A stretch of DNA of 64,000 nt. Source: Pseudofrankia inefficax (GTDB taxonomy: Bacteria > Actinomycetota > Actinomycetes > Frankiales > Frankiaceae). Shown in pieces: positions 43,085 to 51,995 of the stretch. The DNA is taken from NCBI RefSeq assembly GCF_000166135.1, contig NC_014666.1, positions 1,736,001 through 1,800,000 on the forward strand, read 5' to 3'. The notes below the pieces were generated by a model. That model saw only the letters and a program-made list of their open reading frames with translations. It searched no databases and had not been told where the DNA came from. Within the stretch, counting starts at the first letter, position 1. The number at the start of each line of letters is the position of its first letter. The translations under genes and the position numbers were made by a program.

Positions 43085-43283
43085 GTTTTGTCTACCTGCT
43101 CCTGATCGAGGATTTCGCCCGTCACGCCGGCCATGGTGACGTTCTCCGAGAACAAATCACCGCCGCACGACAGGCGTTGGCAATGGGTCGATGCGCCGTG
43201 CCCGCGCCGACCCCGGCTCGGCGCGCGATCTCGTCCAGGGGAACAGCGAGCCCCTCGACGGCGAACGGCTCTCGGGCGAGTGC
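43085..43283 (-). pseudogene. Remnant of a TetR-family gene
   Basis: Minus-strand translation gives AREPFAVEGLAVPLDEIARRAGVGAGTAHR, clearly a TetR HTH (compare LDEIARRAGVGxGTxYRHF). Downstream of this the frame breaks; a nearby frame continues with LFSENVTMAGVTGEILDQEQ. There is no intact start or ligand domain. It is a decayed regulator gene and marks this region as one of gene turnover. Confidence 0.5.
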
Positions 43284-43350
43284 CGCCGGGGTCCCGACTG
43301 CTCGAATATGTGTTTGCCCGTTGGGTCGCGGGCCGGGACACTCAGATGCT

Positions 43351-43869
43351 GTGGGCCTGGGGATCTCTGGTTTCAAGCCGTCCTTCCTGGTCGGCATCGA
43401 GGCGGTTCGGCAGGCGCATGGATCACGTCTGGCGATGCTCGCTGGTAGGCCGCTGACGGGGTTCGCCGTGGTGCGCTACGTCGAGGACGGGGAGTGGTTC
43501 GCCGACTGCCCGGTGGTGCTGGATTTCGACGGTGTCCAGGTCGAGGTGTGCCACTGCTACCTCGACAACCTCTCGCTGGGCTGGGACACGATCGACACCA
43601 CGGCGGCCATCACCGGGTGGGAGGGGTTCGAATTCACACCGGCGTGGTCCCACCGCGATGAACGCCTGGAACCGTTCGTCGGCCAGGAACTGCGCGAGGT
43701 CGCGCTGCTTGAGTGGCGGCCAGCGGAGTTCGACATGGCGGCTGGAACGGTGGCGGTCGAGTTCGTCTTCGCCGGGGACTGTGTGCAGATCTTCAACGGC
43801 CTTGACGAGAACCGCATCGAGGTCGGTCCGACGCACCCGGATTACCTTCGACACCGGCTGGACAGCTGA
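43351..43869 (+). CDS. Hypothetical protein
   Basis: About 172 residues; no family recognised. It is acidic and rich in aromatic residues (FADCPVVLDFDGVQVEVCHCYLDNLSLGW), soluble, with a mixed alpha/beta pattern reminiscent of small immunity-type or SMI-like proteins, though no diagnostic motif is seen. The start is unclear: GTG 43351 is used, and the frame is open further upstream with poor composition. It lies between the TIR-WD40 gene and a small secreted protein. Confidence 0.5.
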   Translation: MGLGISGFKPSFLVGIEAVRQAHGSRLAMLAGRPLTGFAVVRYVEDGEWFADCPVVLDFDGVQVEVCHCYLDNLSLGWDTIDTTAAITGWEGFEFTPAWSHRDERLEPFVGQELREVALLEWRPAEFDMAAGTVAVEFVFAGDCVQIFNGLDENRIEVGPTHPDYLRHRLDS

Positions 43870-44346
43870 GCACCGCTGTCACGTTCGTCGATACCCGTCC
43901 GAGCCCGGACCGACAGCCGAAGGCCACCCGCCGTGAGGGCGACCTCTGCCCCTGATCATGCGGCAAGGAGGCCCGTTTGCGGAGCCGCGGCTCGGCCTGG
44001 GTGACCGCCCACGCGACGCGCCGCGGCGGCCATGGTCCTGCCGCTGCGGCGGCGCGGGCAGGACGGTGTCGACCGGGCGTTCCGGTGGGCGCGGCACCAT
44101 GCGCTGGCCCAGGTCGACGCCTGTCGGGAGGACCTGCGCGCCGGCCGGGCAATTGACGGGGCCTCATATGTGATCACGATGTCAATATTGGCTCCGGCTG
44201 TCGCCAGGAGTGCTCGCAGGAGTCGGGTGGAGGTCAGCGGCCGTGCGCTGGCGGCGCGCCTGCTGGCGGCAGGCGCGACCAGACGGCATACGAGTGCCGA
44301 ATCTCATCGCCGGTGCCCAACGGCGCCAGCTACCCGACGCCGTCGC
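43870..44346. other. Intergenic region, no supported gene
   Basis: About 477 bp. A plus-strand frame around 44050-44170 encodes RAFRWARHHALAQVDACRED, which has protein-like character but no start, motif or conserved continuation; it may be a gene remnant. No repeats or strong hairpins were noticed. Confidence 0.4.
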
Positions 44347-44799
44347 CTACACCTGGATGGTGATGCAGGCGACGCTCCGGTATCCGTCCGTATAGGTGGC
44401 GGCGCTGCACACCCCTGAGCCCGAGGGCACCCATCGCTGAGCCCCCCACTCTCGATACGGATTGACGTCGTTCGGATTTACGTTCGACGAGAAATAGAAG
44501 TTGGAGGACCACGATTCCAGCTTCACGATGCCGTTGGAGCCGCCCCAGCCGTAGGATCGGACCCAGCCGACCCATTGAGTGTGGTTCTGGAAGTTCTTGC
44601 TACCGGTCGTCGCCTGCACACAGTTACCGGATATCAAGCCGGTGCACCCGCCGACCGTCGTGTCGGCGCGTGCGGCCGTCGGAGCGAGACCCACGGTGAC
44701 GAACATCGCTGCCAGCAGGCTGCCCGCGGCGGCGAGCGCCCTCGCTCGGCTGCGTCCCTGGAAGGATCGTTTGGGTGCCCCATCGTGTACAGATCTCAT
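44347..44799 (-). CDS. Small secreted protein
   Basis: 150 residues. An N-terminal signal peptide (basic RSRARALAAAGSLLAAMFVTVGL, cleavage near ARA-DT) precedes a mature domain of about 100 residues rich in Trp, Ser, Asn and Tyr with four Cys (two in GGCTGLISGNC, one in SGVC, one in VACI). No catalytic motif. ATG at 44799 follows AGGAAGA. Family not recognised; an extracellular toxin, coat or lectin-like role is conceivable. Confidence 0.65.
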   Translation of the reverse strand: MRSVHDGAPKRSFQGRSRARALAAAGSLLAAMFVTVGLAPTAARADTTVGGCTGLISGNCVQATTGSKNFQNHTQWVGWVRSYGWGGSNGIVKLESWSSNFYFSSNVNPNDVNPYREWGAQRWVPSGSGVCSAATYTDGYRSVACITIQV

Positions 44800-45137
44800 G
44801 CCAGTCTTCCTGTCCGATGTGATTTCTGCTGGTGGCCGGCGTTTTATGATTCGCATCGTCACCCAGAGGCCCGACGGCTGGTACAACGCCGAGATCGAAT
44901 TGTCGTGACCTGCGTCGATGATCTAGCTGGAGCGTGCCGTCACGTCGGGCCGGCGCTCCCCTTCGAGTGAGGTTCCATGACGATCCTTTCCCTCGACGGT
45001 GGTCCGGGTGGCCCCGTGACGCCACGAAACCACTGCGAAAGATCGGAGGGAATATGGTCGAATAGACTCGTACAATGCCGTACAGCCCGTACGGGCTCGG
45101 GATGTACGGCCATGATGTGAGCGCGGGGGATGCGACC
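44800..45137. other. Divergent intergenic region with GTAC repeats
   Basis: 338 bp between the secreted-protein gene and the STAND gene. The right part carries four GTAC motifs (45070, 45080, 45089 and 45104), including CCGTAC-N5-GTACGG (45078-45094). Bases 45066-45071 and flanks are AT-richer and may be a promoter. The repeats are likely operator sites for the HTH domain of the downstream protein. Confidence 0.45.
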
Positions 45138-47693
45138 GTGATAGACAACCGCCGGATGCATCACGAGGATCCGAATCCAGCCATGATCCGCTCCCGCGAC
45201 GACTTCACCGCCGCGCTGCGACGGGTGCAGCACCGGTCCGGGATGTCGGTCCGCGAACTGGCCGCCGCGTCAGGCATACCGGCCAGCACGCTCGGCGGCT
45301 ACCTGTCCGGCGCTCACCTTCCGGCCCGCCGCCCCGCCGGGCTGCTGGGAAACCTCCTGCGGGCCGGCGGCATTCACCAGCCCGACCGCATCGAGGGCTG
45401 GGAACAGGCGTTGGCTCGCGTCAGGCACGGAAGCCCGGCCGAGCCCCTGCACGAGGGGATTAGCGAGGTCGCGGCGGTTCTTGGCTCCGTACGGCCGCCG
45501 TTCGGGCGGTTGGCGGACCGCCCGGCGGTACGCGGGCGCGACGGACTCATCGGTCTACTGGTCGAGGGCCTCATGGACACGGATGGCCGCGAGGCGCGCC
45601 CGCCCGACGGCCCTCGCGCCGCTCGTGTCCACGCGCTGACCGGAATGGGCGGCGTGGGCAAGAGCACCGTCGCGTTGGAGGTCGCGCATCGTGCCAGGCA
45701 GCTTGGTGTTCGCACCTGGTGGGTGAACGCCGGGGCAAGCCAGACCGTGGTGGCCGGCATGACCGCGGTAGCGATCGACCTCGGCGTGCCTGCCGAGCTC
45801 CTCCGGATCGGAAGCCTGCCGGATCTGACCCTGCGCGCGCTTGACGAGCTCGCCGAGCCCTGGCTGCTGGTGCTCGACGATGCTGATGACCCCGTCGGCG
45901 TCCTCGCGATGCCAGGCAGCGACGTCGCCGACGGGACCGGCTGGCTCCGGCCGGTCGACAGCCGTTATGGCACGGTGATCGTGACGACCCGTGACGGGTC
46001 CGACCAGACCTGGTCCGCGGGTGGTTCCGTGAACGGGAGCCGCTGGCTGCGCCGACACCGACTTGCGCGTCTGGACTCAACTGCCGGTGCGATGGTCCTG
46101 GCTGACGTCGCAGGGGAGCGGATCGGGCCCGCCGACGCCGCACGAGCCCTCTCGGACCGTCTTGACGGGCTGCCACTCGCGCTTGTCCTGGCGGGCCGGC
46201 TCATGGCCGAGGCTCGCCTCACCCCGGCGGCCATCCCGGGCCCGAGGCTCCCGAGTACCTGCGCCGAGTACGTGACGATGCTGGACCGGTCCGGGAATGA
46301 ACTGCTCCACAGAGCGGACACGGCGGACCTCCGCGCGCCCGAGGCGCCGGCGCGCAGCAGCCTGACTCGGACCTGGGATCTGTCTCTCGACCTGCTGGCC
46401 AGTCGTGGCCTGCCGCTCGCGCGGCCATTGCTGCGCCTGTTGTCATGCTTCGGGGCGGCTCCCATCGACGTCGGGCTCGTCCTCGACCTGAGCAGCCTGC
46501 CCCGCCCGGCGGTGCTTGAGAACCTCGGCGGGCCCGAGCTGTGGCGGCTGCTGCGGTCGCTGGCCGACGTCGGCCTGGTGGAGCTGAGCCATGAGCGCGA
46601 CCCCGGTGACCAGCTGGACCTTCCGATCGCGGGCTCAGACCTGCAGGTCGTCGTCCATCGGACGGTACGGGACGCGGCTAGAGCCGACCCGGACGTTCGA
46701 CGCCGAGCGCTGGACTACCACGGCGCCGTCGCGGCGATGCTCCTCAGGGCCGCGACGGGCGCCGATCCTCGCTCGCCGAGTTCCTGGCAGAGGTGGCTCG
46801 CCATCGCGCCGCACTGCGACCCGTTGGTAGATGTGGTGCGCGAGCAGGGCGCGGACCATGCCGGTCTGGCCGAGTCCGCGCTGGGCCTCGCCGCCTCCTG
46901 CGCCGCGTTCCGCCGGTCGGTTGGCTGGCTCGCCCTGTCCAAGGCTGCCTGCGCTTACGCGCTCCGAACCGGCACGGCGATGCTCGGGCCACGATCCCCG
47001 ATCGTCCTTGAGCTACGGCACCAGCACGCTCGGGCCCGCTACGCGAACGGGGAGCTGGACGCCGCGCAGGTCGAGTTGCGAGCAGTGCTCGAGACCCGGG
47101 CCGGCATGCTCGGGACACTCCATCCGGACACCCTCACCACTCGGCACTATCTAGCCAGGACGTTACGTGATCTTGGGTTTGTCGATGAGGCGGAGGATCT
47201 GTTCGCACGCACAGCCCAGGACCGTGCGAGCACCCTGGGCGCGCATCATCGGGACACACTCACCAGCCGCAACAATCTGGCGGATGTGCTGCGGGAGCGT
47301 GGCAAGTACCAGGAGGCTGAGGTGATTCTCACCGACGTACTGACGGCGCGGGCCGCGCTTCTCGGCGCGGACCATCCTGCGACCCTCGTGACCGAGTACC
47401 ACCTGGCCAGGTTAGAACGCGGCCAGGGCGACCTGCCCGCAGCTCGGGTGCGTCTGCGGAGGCTGCACCAGACCAGCAGGCGAGTACTCGGACCGTCGCA
47501 TCCACGGACTTTGGCGGTCGAGCAATCCATCGTCGAGCTTCTACGAGAACTTGGGCACCATGAGGAAGCGCGACGACGTGGCCGCGCCCTCCTTGACGCG
47601 AGAACCGAGGTGCTGGGCGCCGATCACCCGGCGACCAGGCAGACCCGTCAGGTTCTTACGCTGGTCATGGCGGATCTGGCTCGTTCCAGGTGA
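45138..47693 (+). CDS. HTH-NB-ARC-TPR protein (STAND NTPase)
   Basis: About 851 residues. An N-terminal XRE-type HTH (about 20-65: RSGMSVRELAAASGIPASTLGGYL) is followed by an NB-ARC NTPase with Walker A GMGGVGKST (169-177) and Walker B WLLVLDDADD (242-251), GLPLAL motif, winged-helix part, and C-terminal TPR_10/12-like repeats (GTLHPDTLTTRHYLARTLRDLG, GAHHRDTLTSRNNLADVLRERG). STAND proteins oligomerise on sensing a trigger. GTG at 45138 is chosen for GGGGGA at the right distance; the frame is open from 45075 and another ATG lies at 45183. The kinase-like STAND gene follows 65 bp later. Confidence 0.82.
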   Translation: MIDNRRMHHEDPNPAMIRSRDDFTAALRRVQHRSGMSVRELAAASGIPASTLGGYLSGAHLPARRPAGLLGNLLRAGGIHQPDRIEGWEQALARVRHGSPAEPLHEGISEVAAVLGSVRPPFGRLADRPAVRGRDGLIGLLVEGLMDTDGREARPPDGPRAARVHALTGMGGVGKSTVALEVAHRARQLGVRTWWVNAGASQTVVAGMTAVAIDLGVPAELLRIGSLPDLTLRALDELAEPWLLVLDDADDPVGVLAMPGSDVADGTGWLRPVDSRYGTVIVTTRDGSDQTWSAGGSVNGSRWLRRHRLARLDSTAGAMVLADVAGERIGPADAARALSDRLDGLPLALVLAGRLMAEARLTPAAIPGPRLPSTCAEYVTMLDRSGNELLHRADTADLRAPEAPARSSLTRTWDLSLDLLASRGLPLARPLLRLLSCFGAAPIDVGLVLDLSSLPRPAVLENLGGPELWRLLRSLADVGLVELSHERDPGDQLDLPIAGSDLQVVVHRTVRDAARADPDVRRRALDYHGAVAAMLLRAATGADPRSPSSWQRWLAIAPHCDPLVDVVREQGADHAGLAESALGLAASCAAFRRSVGWLALSKAACAYALRTGTAMLGPRSPIVLELRHQHARARYANGELDAAQVELRAVLETRAGMLGTLHPDTLTTRHYLARTLRDLGFVDEAEDLFARTAQDRASTLGAHHRDTLTSRNNLADVLRERGKYQEAEVILTDVLTARAALLGADHPATLVTEYHLARLERGQGDLPAARVRLRRLHQTSRRVLGPSHPRTLAVEQSIVELLRELGHHEEARRRGRALLDARTEVLGADHPATRQTRQVLTLVMADLARSR

Positions 47694-47758
47694 CCTGCTG
47701 CCCGTCGAACGCCGCCGTGCGTCATGGACCGGACTGACTCACCCGATTCGGAGGGCCG

Positions 47759-50416
47759 ATGGATCCCGATGTTGTGGACCGGCTCGGCGCGGAACTCGCG
47801 GCGGGACTCGGTGAGCCGGCGGCGCGCGCCCTGACCGAATGGGCCGCTCAGGAGGACACCAGGTTCCGTCTCGACCGCTGGCTCGTCAACGGCAAAACGA
47901 ACGCGGTGCTAGCGGTCGTTGAGGAGAACGACGACCTTGCGGAGCGGGCGCGCAAGCTGGTTCTCAAACTGGACCGGGTGCCCGCCGGCGACGCTGGTAC
48001 CAGCGAATACGCTCGGGCCAGGCGCGCGATCAAGGACTCGCCCGAGTTCGCGAGGGTGCACCTGGCCGCTCCGGTTCGCGGGCCGGTCAGGGTTGGTGAC
48101 GGAACCTGGCTGGCGTTCCAGGAGATCGCCGGCCATGATCCCACCGACTACCGCGTGCTCGCCGCGCTGTTCGCCGGAATGCTCGGTAGCGCTCTGGGCA
48201 CAAGCGACGGCGTCGACCCTGTTACCTGCGACCCGGCGACCTTCGTGGCGACCTGCCGTCGCCTGGTCGACGGGGTTCTCGTTGAGTGGGCCCGCCAACC
48301 GAAAACGGAGGTCTGCACCAGCCAGCATTTCCTCCGCGCCATCCTTGGGAATCGGCTCGCCCCCGGCCAGCCGCTGCATCGGCTGGCGTCCGAGCTACCC
48401 CGGGACCGGATCGACCTCGAGGGCGAGCCGGAATCGCTTCCCAACCCTTTCGCGCTCGCCATGGGCGCCGCACCGGGCCCCACGCTGTCCATGCTCCTCG
48501 GGCGCTGCCACGCCGACCTGCACAGCCAGAACGTACTCGTCCGGGTGAACCCGGCCATTGACGCTGCGGACTATGTGTTCGTCGACCTCGCCAAGTACGA
48601 ATCGGCGGGCCCACTCGTTCGCGATCCTGTCCACCTCGTCCTGTACGTCATCTCGCGGGCGATGCCTACGTTGAGCGCGCACCACCGCGACGTACTGCTC
48701 GACGTGCTGGTCAGGCCCGCCAACGCTCCAGACGGCCGCGGTTCGTTCCTTCCGCTCTGGCTCGGAGACCTCGTCAACGGCGTATGGGAGACGGGGGAGT
48801 CCTGGATACGTGAGTTCTCCTACGGCCCGGAGTGGAGACAGCAGCGGCTGCTCGCCCTGCTCGCCTGCGCACTGATCTTCTACGGTCGCGAATCCACCGC
48901 CGAGGATGTGCGTCCTTGGTTCCTGCGCCTGGCGGCCCGCTGCGCTTCGGTGGTCGGCGGCGACGGATGGGGCGTCGGCCCGACCACCGCCGGGACGCAG
49001 CCAGGGGGCTCCGCTGCCGACGGGGTCCCGGCGGCTGGCGTAAGGGCGTCGGGCGTGGCTGCGAACGCGTCGTCGACAGGGGCGACGCCGCGGTCACGGG
49101 AGCTGTCCGACACCGAGTCGTACATGGTCGGACGGGGCCAGGAGCTCCAGATGCTCGGCGAGCTGGTGTCGGGCACGTCCGACCAACGGCTGGTCAACAT
49201 CTATGGACCTGGGGGGATCGGTAAGTCCGAGGTCTGCCGGGCGTTCCTCCGCCAGGAGCGAGCCGCTCTGCGGGGCGTGGTCACCTCGGTGGACCTCAAC
49301 CGACCAGATCTCACCCCGAACGTCATCCTGCGTGATCTGACCGAGGGTCTGGTCATGACAGCGCGACCGGATGACGACCGGGTCCGATCCGTTCTGGCCG
49401 GCGTCCTCGCCCGGCTGGACGAGCATGCTTTCGTGTCGAACCTGGTCGACACGAGCGGCGGTATCGACGCGATGTTCGACGTGCTCGGCAGGCCACTGGA
49501 TGAGGCGACGCTGGCCAGGGCGACCGCCGCCGCTGACGTCGACGCCGCGGTCTCGCCGATGGCGCGGCGGGCGCTTGGCAACCGGTTCGCGCTGGATCGT
49601 TATCTGCGAGGCGCGGAACGCGACCTGGCCAGGACGTTCGCGGCCGCCCTGGCGACTGCCTTCGAGGACGAGAGCCGGCCGGTGGTGATGCTGCTGGACA
49701 CCTATGAGGAAATCGGTTCTCTCGACGACTGGCTATGCCGGCGGCTGGTCCCAGAGCTTCCCCAGTCGGCTCGGCTCGTTCTCTTCGGTCGTAACCAGCT
49801 AACGAAGGAAAACCTCGACTGGGCGGACTACGGCGACTCCCTGCGGATGCAGCCGCTTCCCGAACTGGCGGAGGACGACGCCAAGACATTCCTGCGCCAT
49901 CACGGTCTCTCCGATCCTACGGCGCTGGACGAGGTCTATCGGTTCACCGGCGGGTATCCACTCCTGCTGGTGCTGGTACGGCTACTCGCCCGTGAATCCG
50001 GGAGCTGGTCAGCGATCGGCGAGATGCGCGCGTCCGGGAACCGCGACCGGGTGGCGAGCCGGCTGCTGGACCGCATCCTGCGCGAACAGCGAGCGGCCGA
50101 GGTGCGCGAGGTGCTGGAGAAGTGCGCCGTCGCGTCCTGGATCGACCCTGAGATCATCGCGACGTTGCTGGAGATCGGATCCGACGAGGCCAGAGGCGTC
50201 TACGAGAAGATCCAACGCCACTCCTTCATGGAGCCGCATCCGTTCGGAGTGCGACTCCACGACAAGATCCGCGAACTACTGGTCGAGCGGATGCGGTTCA
50301 CGAGCGAGTCGGAGTACCAGCGGCTGGACGGCCTGCTCACCGAGATGCACCGGGCTCGGGCCCGGATCGCCCAGCCGAAAGAGGACGAGGATGACGGGCC
50401 CAGGCCGGAGGCGTGA
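47759..50416 (+). CDS. Kinase/phosphotransferase-like domain fused to STAND NTPase
   Basis: 885 residues. The N-terminal about 400 residues look like a protein-kinase or aminoglycoside-phosphotransferase fold: Lys70 in LVLKLD, the catalytic loop HADLHSQN (H251, D253, N258) and a VFVDL metal-binding strand; it may be the ternary-complex-associated kinase-like type (TCAD9) known from conflict systems. A disordered Gly/Ala/Thr linker (about 410-450) leads to a STAND NTPase with Walker A GPGGIGKS (483-490), Walker B VVMLLDTYEE (about 642-651) and helical sensor region. The 3' end overlaps the TPR gene by 26 bp. It could phosphorylate a target or nucleotide on activation; this is inference. Confidence 0.75.
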   Translation: MDPDVVDRLGAELAAGLGEPAARALTEWAAQEDTRFRLDRWLVNGKTNAVLAVVEENDDLAERARKLVLKLDRVPAGDAGTSEYARARRAIKDSPEFARVHLAAPVRGPVRVGDGTWLAFQEIAGHDPTDYRVLAALFAGMLGSALGTSDGVDPVTCDPATFVATCRRLVDGVLVEWARQPKTEVCTSQHFLRAILGNRLAPGQPLHRLASELPRDRIDLEGEPESLPNPFALAMGAAPGPTLSMLLGRCHADLHSQNVLVRVNPAIDAADYVFVDLAKYESAGPLVRDPVHLVLYVISRAMPTLSAHHRDVLLDVLVRPANAPDGRGSFLPLWLGDLVNGVWETGESWIREFSYGPEWRQQRLLALLACALIFYGRESTAEDVRPWFLRLAARCASVVGGDGWGVGPTTAGTQPGGSAADGVPAAGVRASGVAANASSTGATPRSRELSDTESYMVGRGQELQMLGELVSGTSDQRLVNIYGPGGIGKSEVCRAFLRQERAALRGVVTSVDLNRPDLTPNVILRDLTEGLVMTARPDDDRVRSVLAGVLARLDEHAFVSNLVDTSGGIDAMFDVLGRPLDEATLARATAAADVDAAVSPMARRALGNRFALDRYLRGAERDLARTFAAALATAFEDESRPVVMLLDTYEEIGSLDDWLCRRLVPELPQSARLVLFGRNQLTKENLDWADYGDSLRMQPLPELAEDDAKTFLRHHGLSDPTALDEVYRFTGGYPLLLVLVRLLARESGSWSAIGEMRASGNRDRVASRLLDRILREQRAAEVREVLEKCAVASWIDPEIIATLLEIGSDEARGVYEKIQRHSFMEPHPFGVRLHDKIRELLVERMRFTSESEYQRLDGLLTEMHRARARIAQPKEDEDDGPRPEA

Positions 50417-51500
50417 CGTCGACGAGCTGACCCACCTGGTCGAGTACATCCGCCGGGTGCTGGCACGGGACACCATGGTCGGTCTGCGGGAATGGTCGAC
50501 CCACTTCACCGCGAGCCGGCAGTCGGGGGCCTACGACAGATGCCAGCGCCTGCTGCATGCCGTGAAGAGTGTGCCTCTGCCGCCGCATGGAATCGGCATC
50601 GTCCGCTACGGAGAGGGCTGGCTGTACGACCGGATGGGTCTGTGGCAGGAGTCGATCACCGCATATCGCGCCAGCCTGAAGGCATTCGAGGCGGTCGGGC
50701 TGCCGCTGGCGACCGAGGTCTGGATGAACATCGGGTCCGTCTACCAGGACCAGGGTGACTGGGGCGCCGCAGAGGATGCTTATCGCAAGGCGCTCGACGT
50801 CGCGGACGATCCTCGGTCGCGCGGTGCGGTCTACAACAATCTCGGCGGCTTGCTGCTGCTTCGTGACGACCTGGATGGCGCGGCGGAAAGCTACGCGCAG
50901 GCGCGTGCCCTACTGCGGTCCGCGGAGGATCACTACAACTACGCGGCGGCGACCGTCGGCGAGGCGGGTGTCCTGCGTGACCGCGGCCTCTTCGGAGACG
51001 CGCAAAAGCTCCTCATGGAGGCTCTGGGGATCTATCAGCGGCTGCGGGATCCGCACGCGGTGGCGATGACCTTGGGTGCTCTCGCCGTGACATACCAATA
51101 CGCCAACGAAGTCGGTGAGGCGATCCGCTGGTACGAGATCGCGCTCGCCATCGGCGTTGCCGCCAAGGACCAGACAGTCGTCGTCCGTACCCTCGCGAAC
51201 CTTGCACTCACCAACGAATCGGCCGGCGACCATGACAAAGCACTCGACTACCTGGAACAAGCAGTTGAGGGTTACCGCGAGCTTGGCGACCGTCACGGCG
51301 AGGCGGTGGCGTTGGTGAACCTGGCCCGCTTGCAGCAACGCCGCGCGGACCATGCCGCGAGCGCGGTGGCTGCGGAGGCCGCCGCCAGACTGTGCGACAC
51401 CTACGGGTACCCGGAGGAACTCGCGCGGCTGCGCGAGCAGGTATCCACCATCGCTGAGATCGGCCCCGCCCCCGGCTACCGAGTCCACGGTGCCGACTAG
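50391..51500 (+). CDS. TPR-repeat protein coupled to the kinase-STAND gene
   Basis: 369-residue all-helical protein with about six or seven TPR units (for example EVWMNIGSVYQDQGDWGAAEDAYRKAL, RGAVYNNLGGLLLLRDDLDGAAESY, VVRTLANLALTNESAGDHDKALDY in parts). No enzymatic domain. It overlaps the preceding gene by 26 bp, so they are translated together. The TPR array that STAND proteins usually carry in cis seems split off here, making this the likely sensor or adaptor partner. Confidence 0.8.
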   Translation: MTGPGRRRDVDELTHLVEYIRRVLARDTMVGLREWSTHFTASRQSGAYDRCQRLLHAVKSVPLPPHGIGIVRYGEGWLYDRMGLWQESITAYRASLKAFEAVGLPLATEVWMNIGSVYQDQGDWGAAEDAYRKALDVADDPRSRGAVYNNLGGLLLLRDDLDGAAESYAQARALLRSAEDHYNYAAATVGEAGVLRDRGLFGDAQKLLMEALGIYQRLRDPHAVAMTLGALAVTYQYANEVGEAIRWYEIALAIGVAAKDQTVVVRTLANLALTNESAGDHDKALDYLEQAVEGYRELGDRHGEAVALVNLARLQQRRADHAASAVAAEAAARLCDTYGYPEELARLREQVSTIAEIGPAPGYRVHGAD

Positions 51501-51618
51501 TGCTGCGTCAGGCAACGTTCGAGACGGCTCGTGGGATGAGTCGGGCGCCGTGGCGCCGGGCCCCGACCGTCGTTGTCGCGGATCCCGGTGAATCCGTCAG
51601 AGGGCGGCCAATTCCCGG

Positions 51619-51789
51619 TCAGCCCCAGCCGTCGCTGGCGGCCGTCCGGGTGACGTAGTCCTCGAAGGGCGTCGGCGGCCGGTCGAGGGCGCGCTCGACG
51701 CCGTCGGCGAGAGCGGAGTCATGACCGTCGCGAATAGCCGACCGGTTCTTGCCCGTGCCGCCAAGGATCAGATTCTCGTCCGTGGCATC
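51619..51789 (-). pseudogene. NmrA/NAD(P)-binding-type gene remnant with internal deletion
   Basis: A short minus-strand frame reads ATDENLILGGTGK, like the start of an NmrA/SDR_a5 protein (ILVTGxTGKTGR), and then at once DGVERALDRPPTPFEDYV, like the C-terminus of the same family. The roughly 200 residues between are missing, so this is an internally deleted gene. No other gene is seen between 51501 and 51995. Confidence 0.5.
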
Positions 51790-51995
51790 AGACAACAGCA
51801 CCGGCCCCAAGCGGATCCATGGGAGAATGCGATCTTGTGGCCGATTCCGTGAGGCCGCATGCGATTCCCGCAGCGTCGGAACTCTGAGTCAACGCCTTTG
51901 CGCTTGGCTGCGGCGGGCGCGCGCTCGGCGCGGGCCGCATCGCTCACGGCGCCGGGCGGGCGAAGAAGGATGTTTTCGCTCACCCTCTGGCTGCG

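Noticed and set aside
42182-43105. Plus-strand open frame across the start of the TIR-WD40 gene
   Set aside because: It is antisense to the TIR domain over much of its length and has no domain or start signal.
44032-44418. Plus-strand frame with RAFRWARHHALAQVDACRED
   Set aside because: Only a short stretch looks protein-like; no start signal, no known family, and it runs into the secreted-protein gene.
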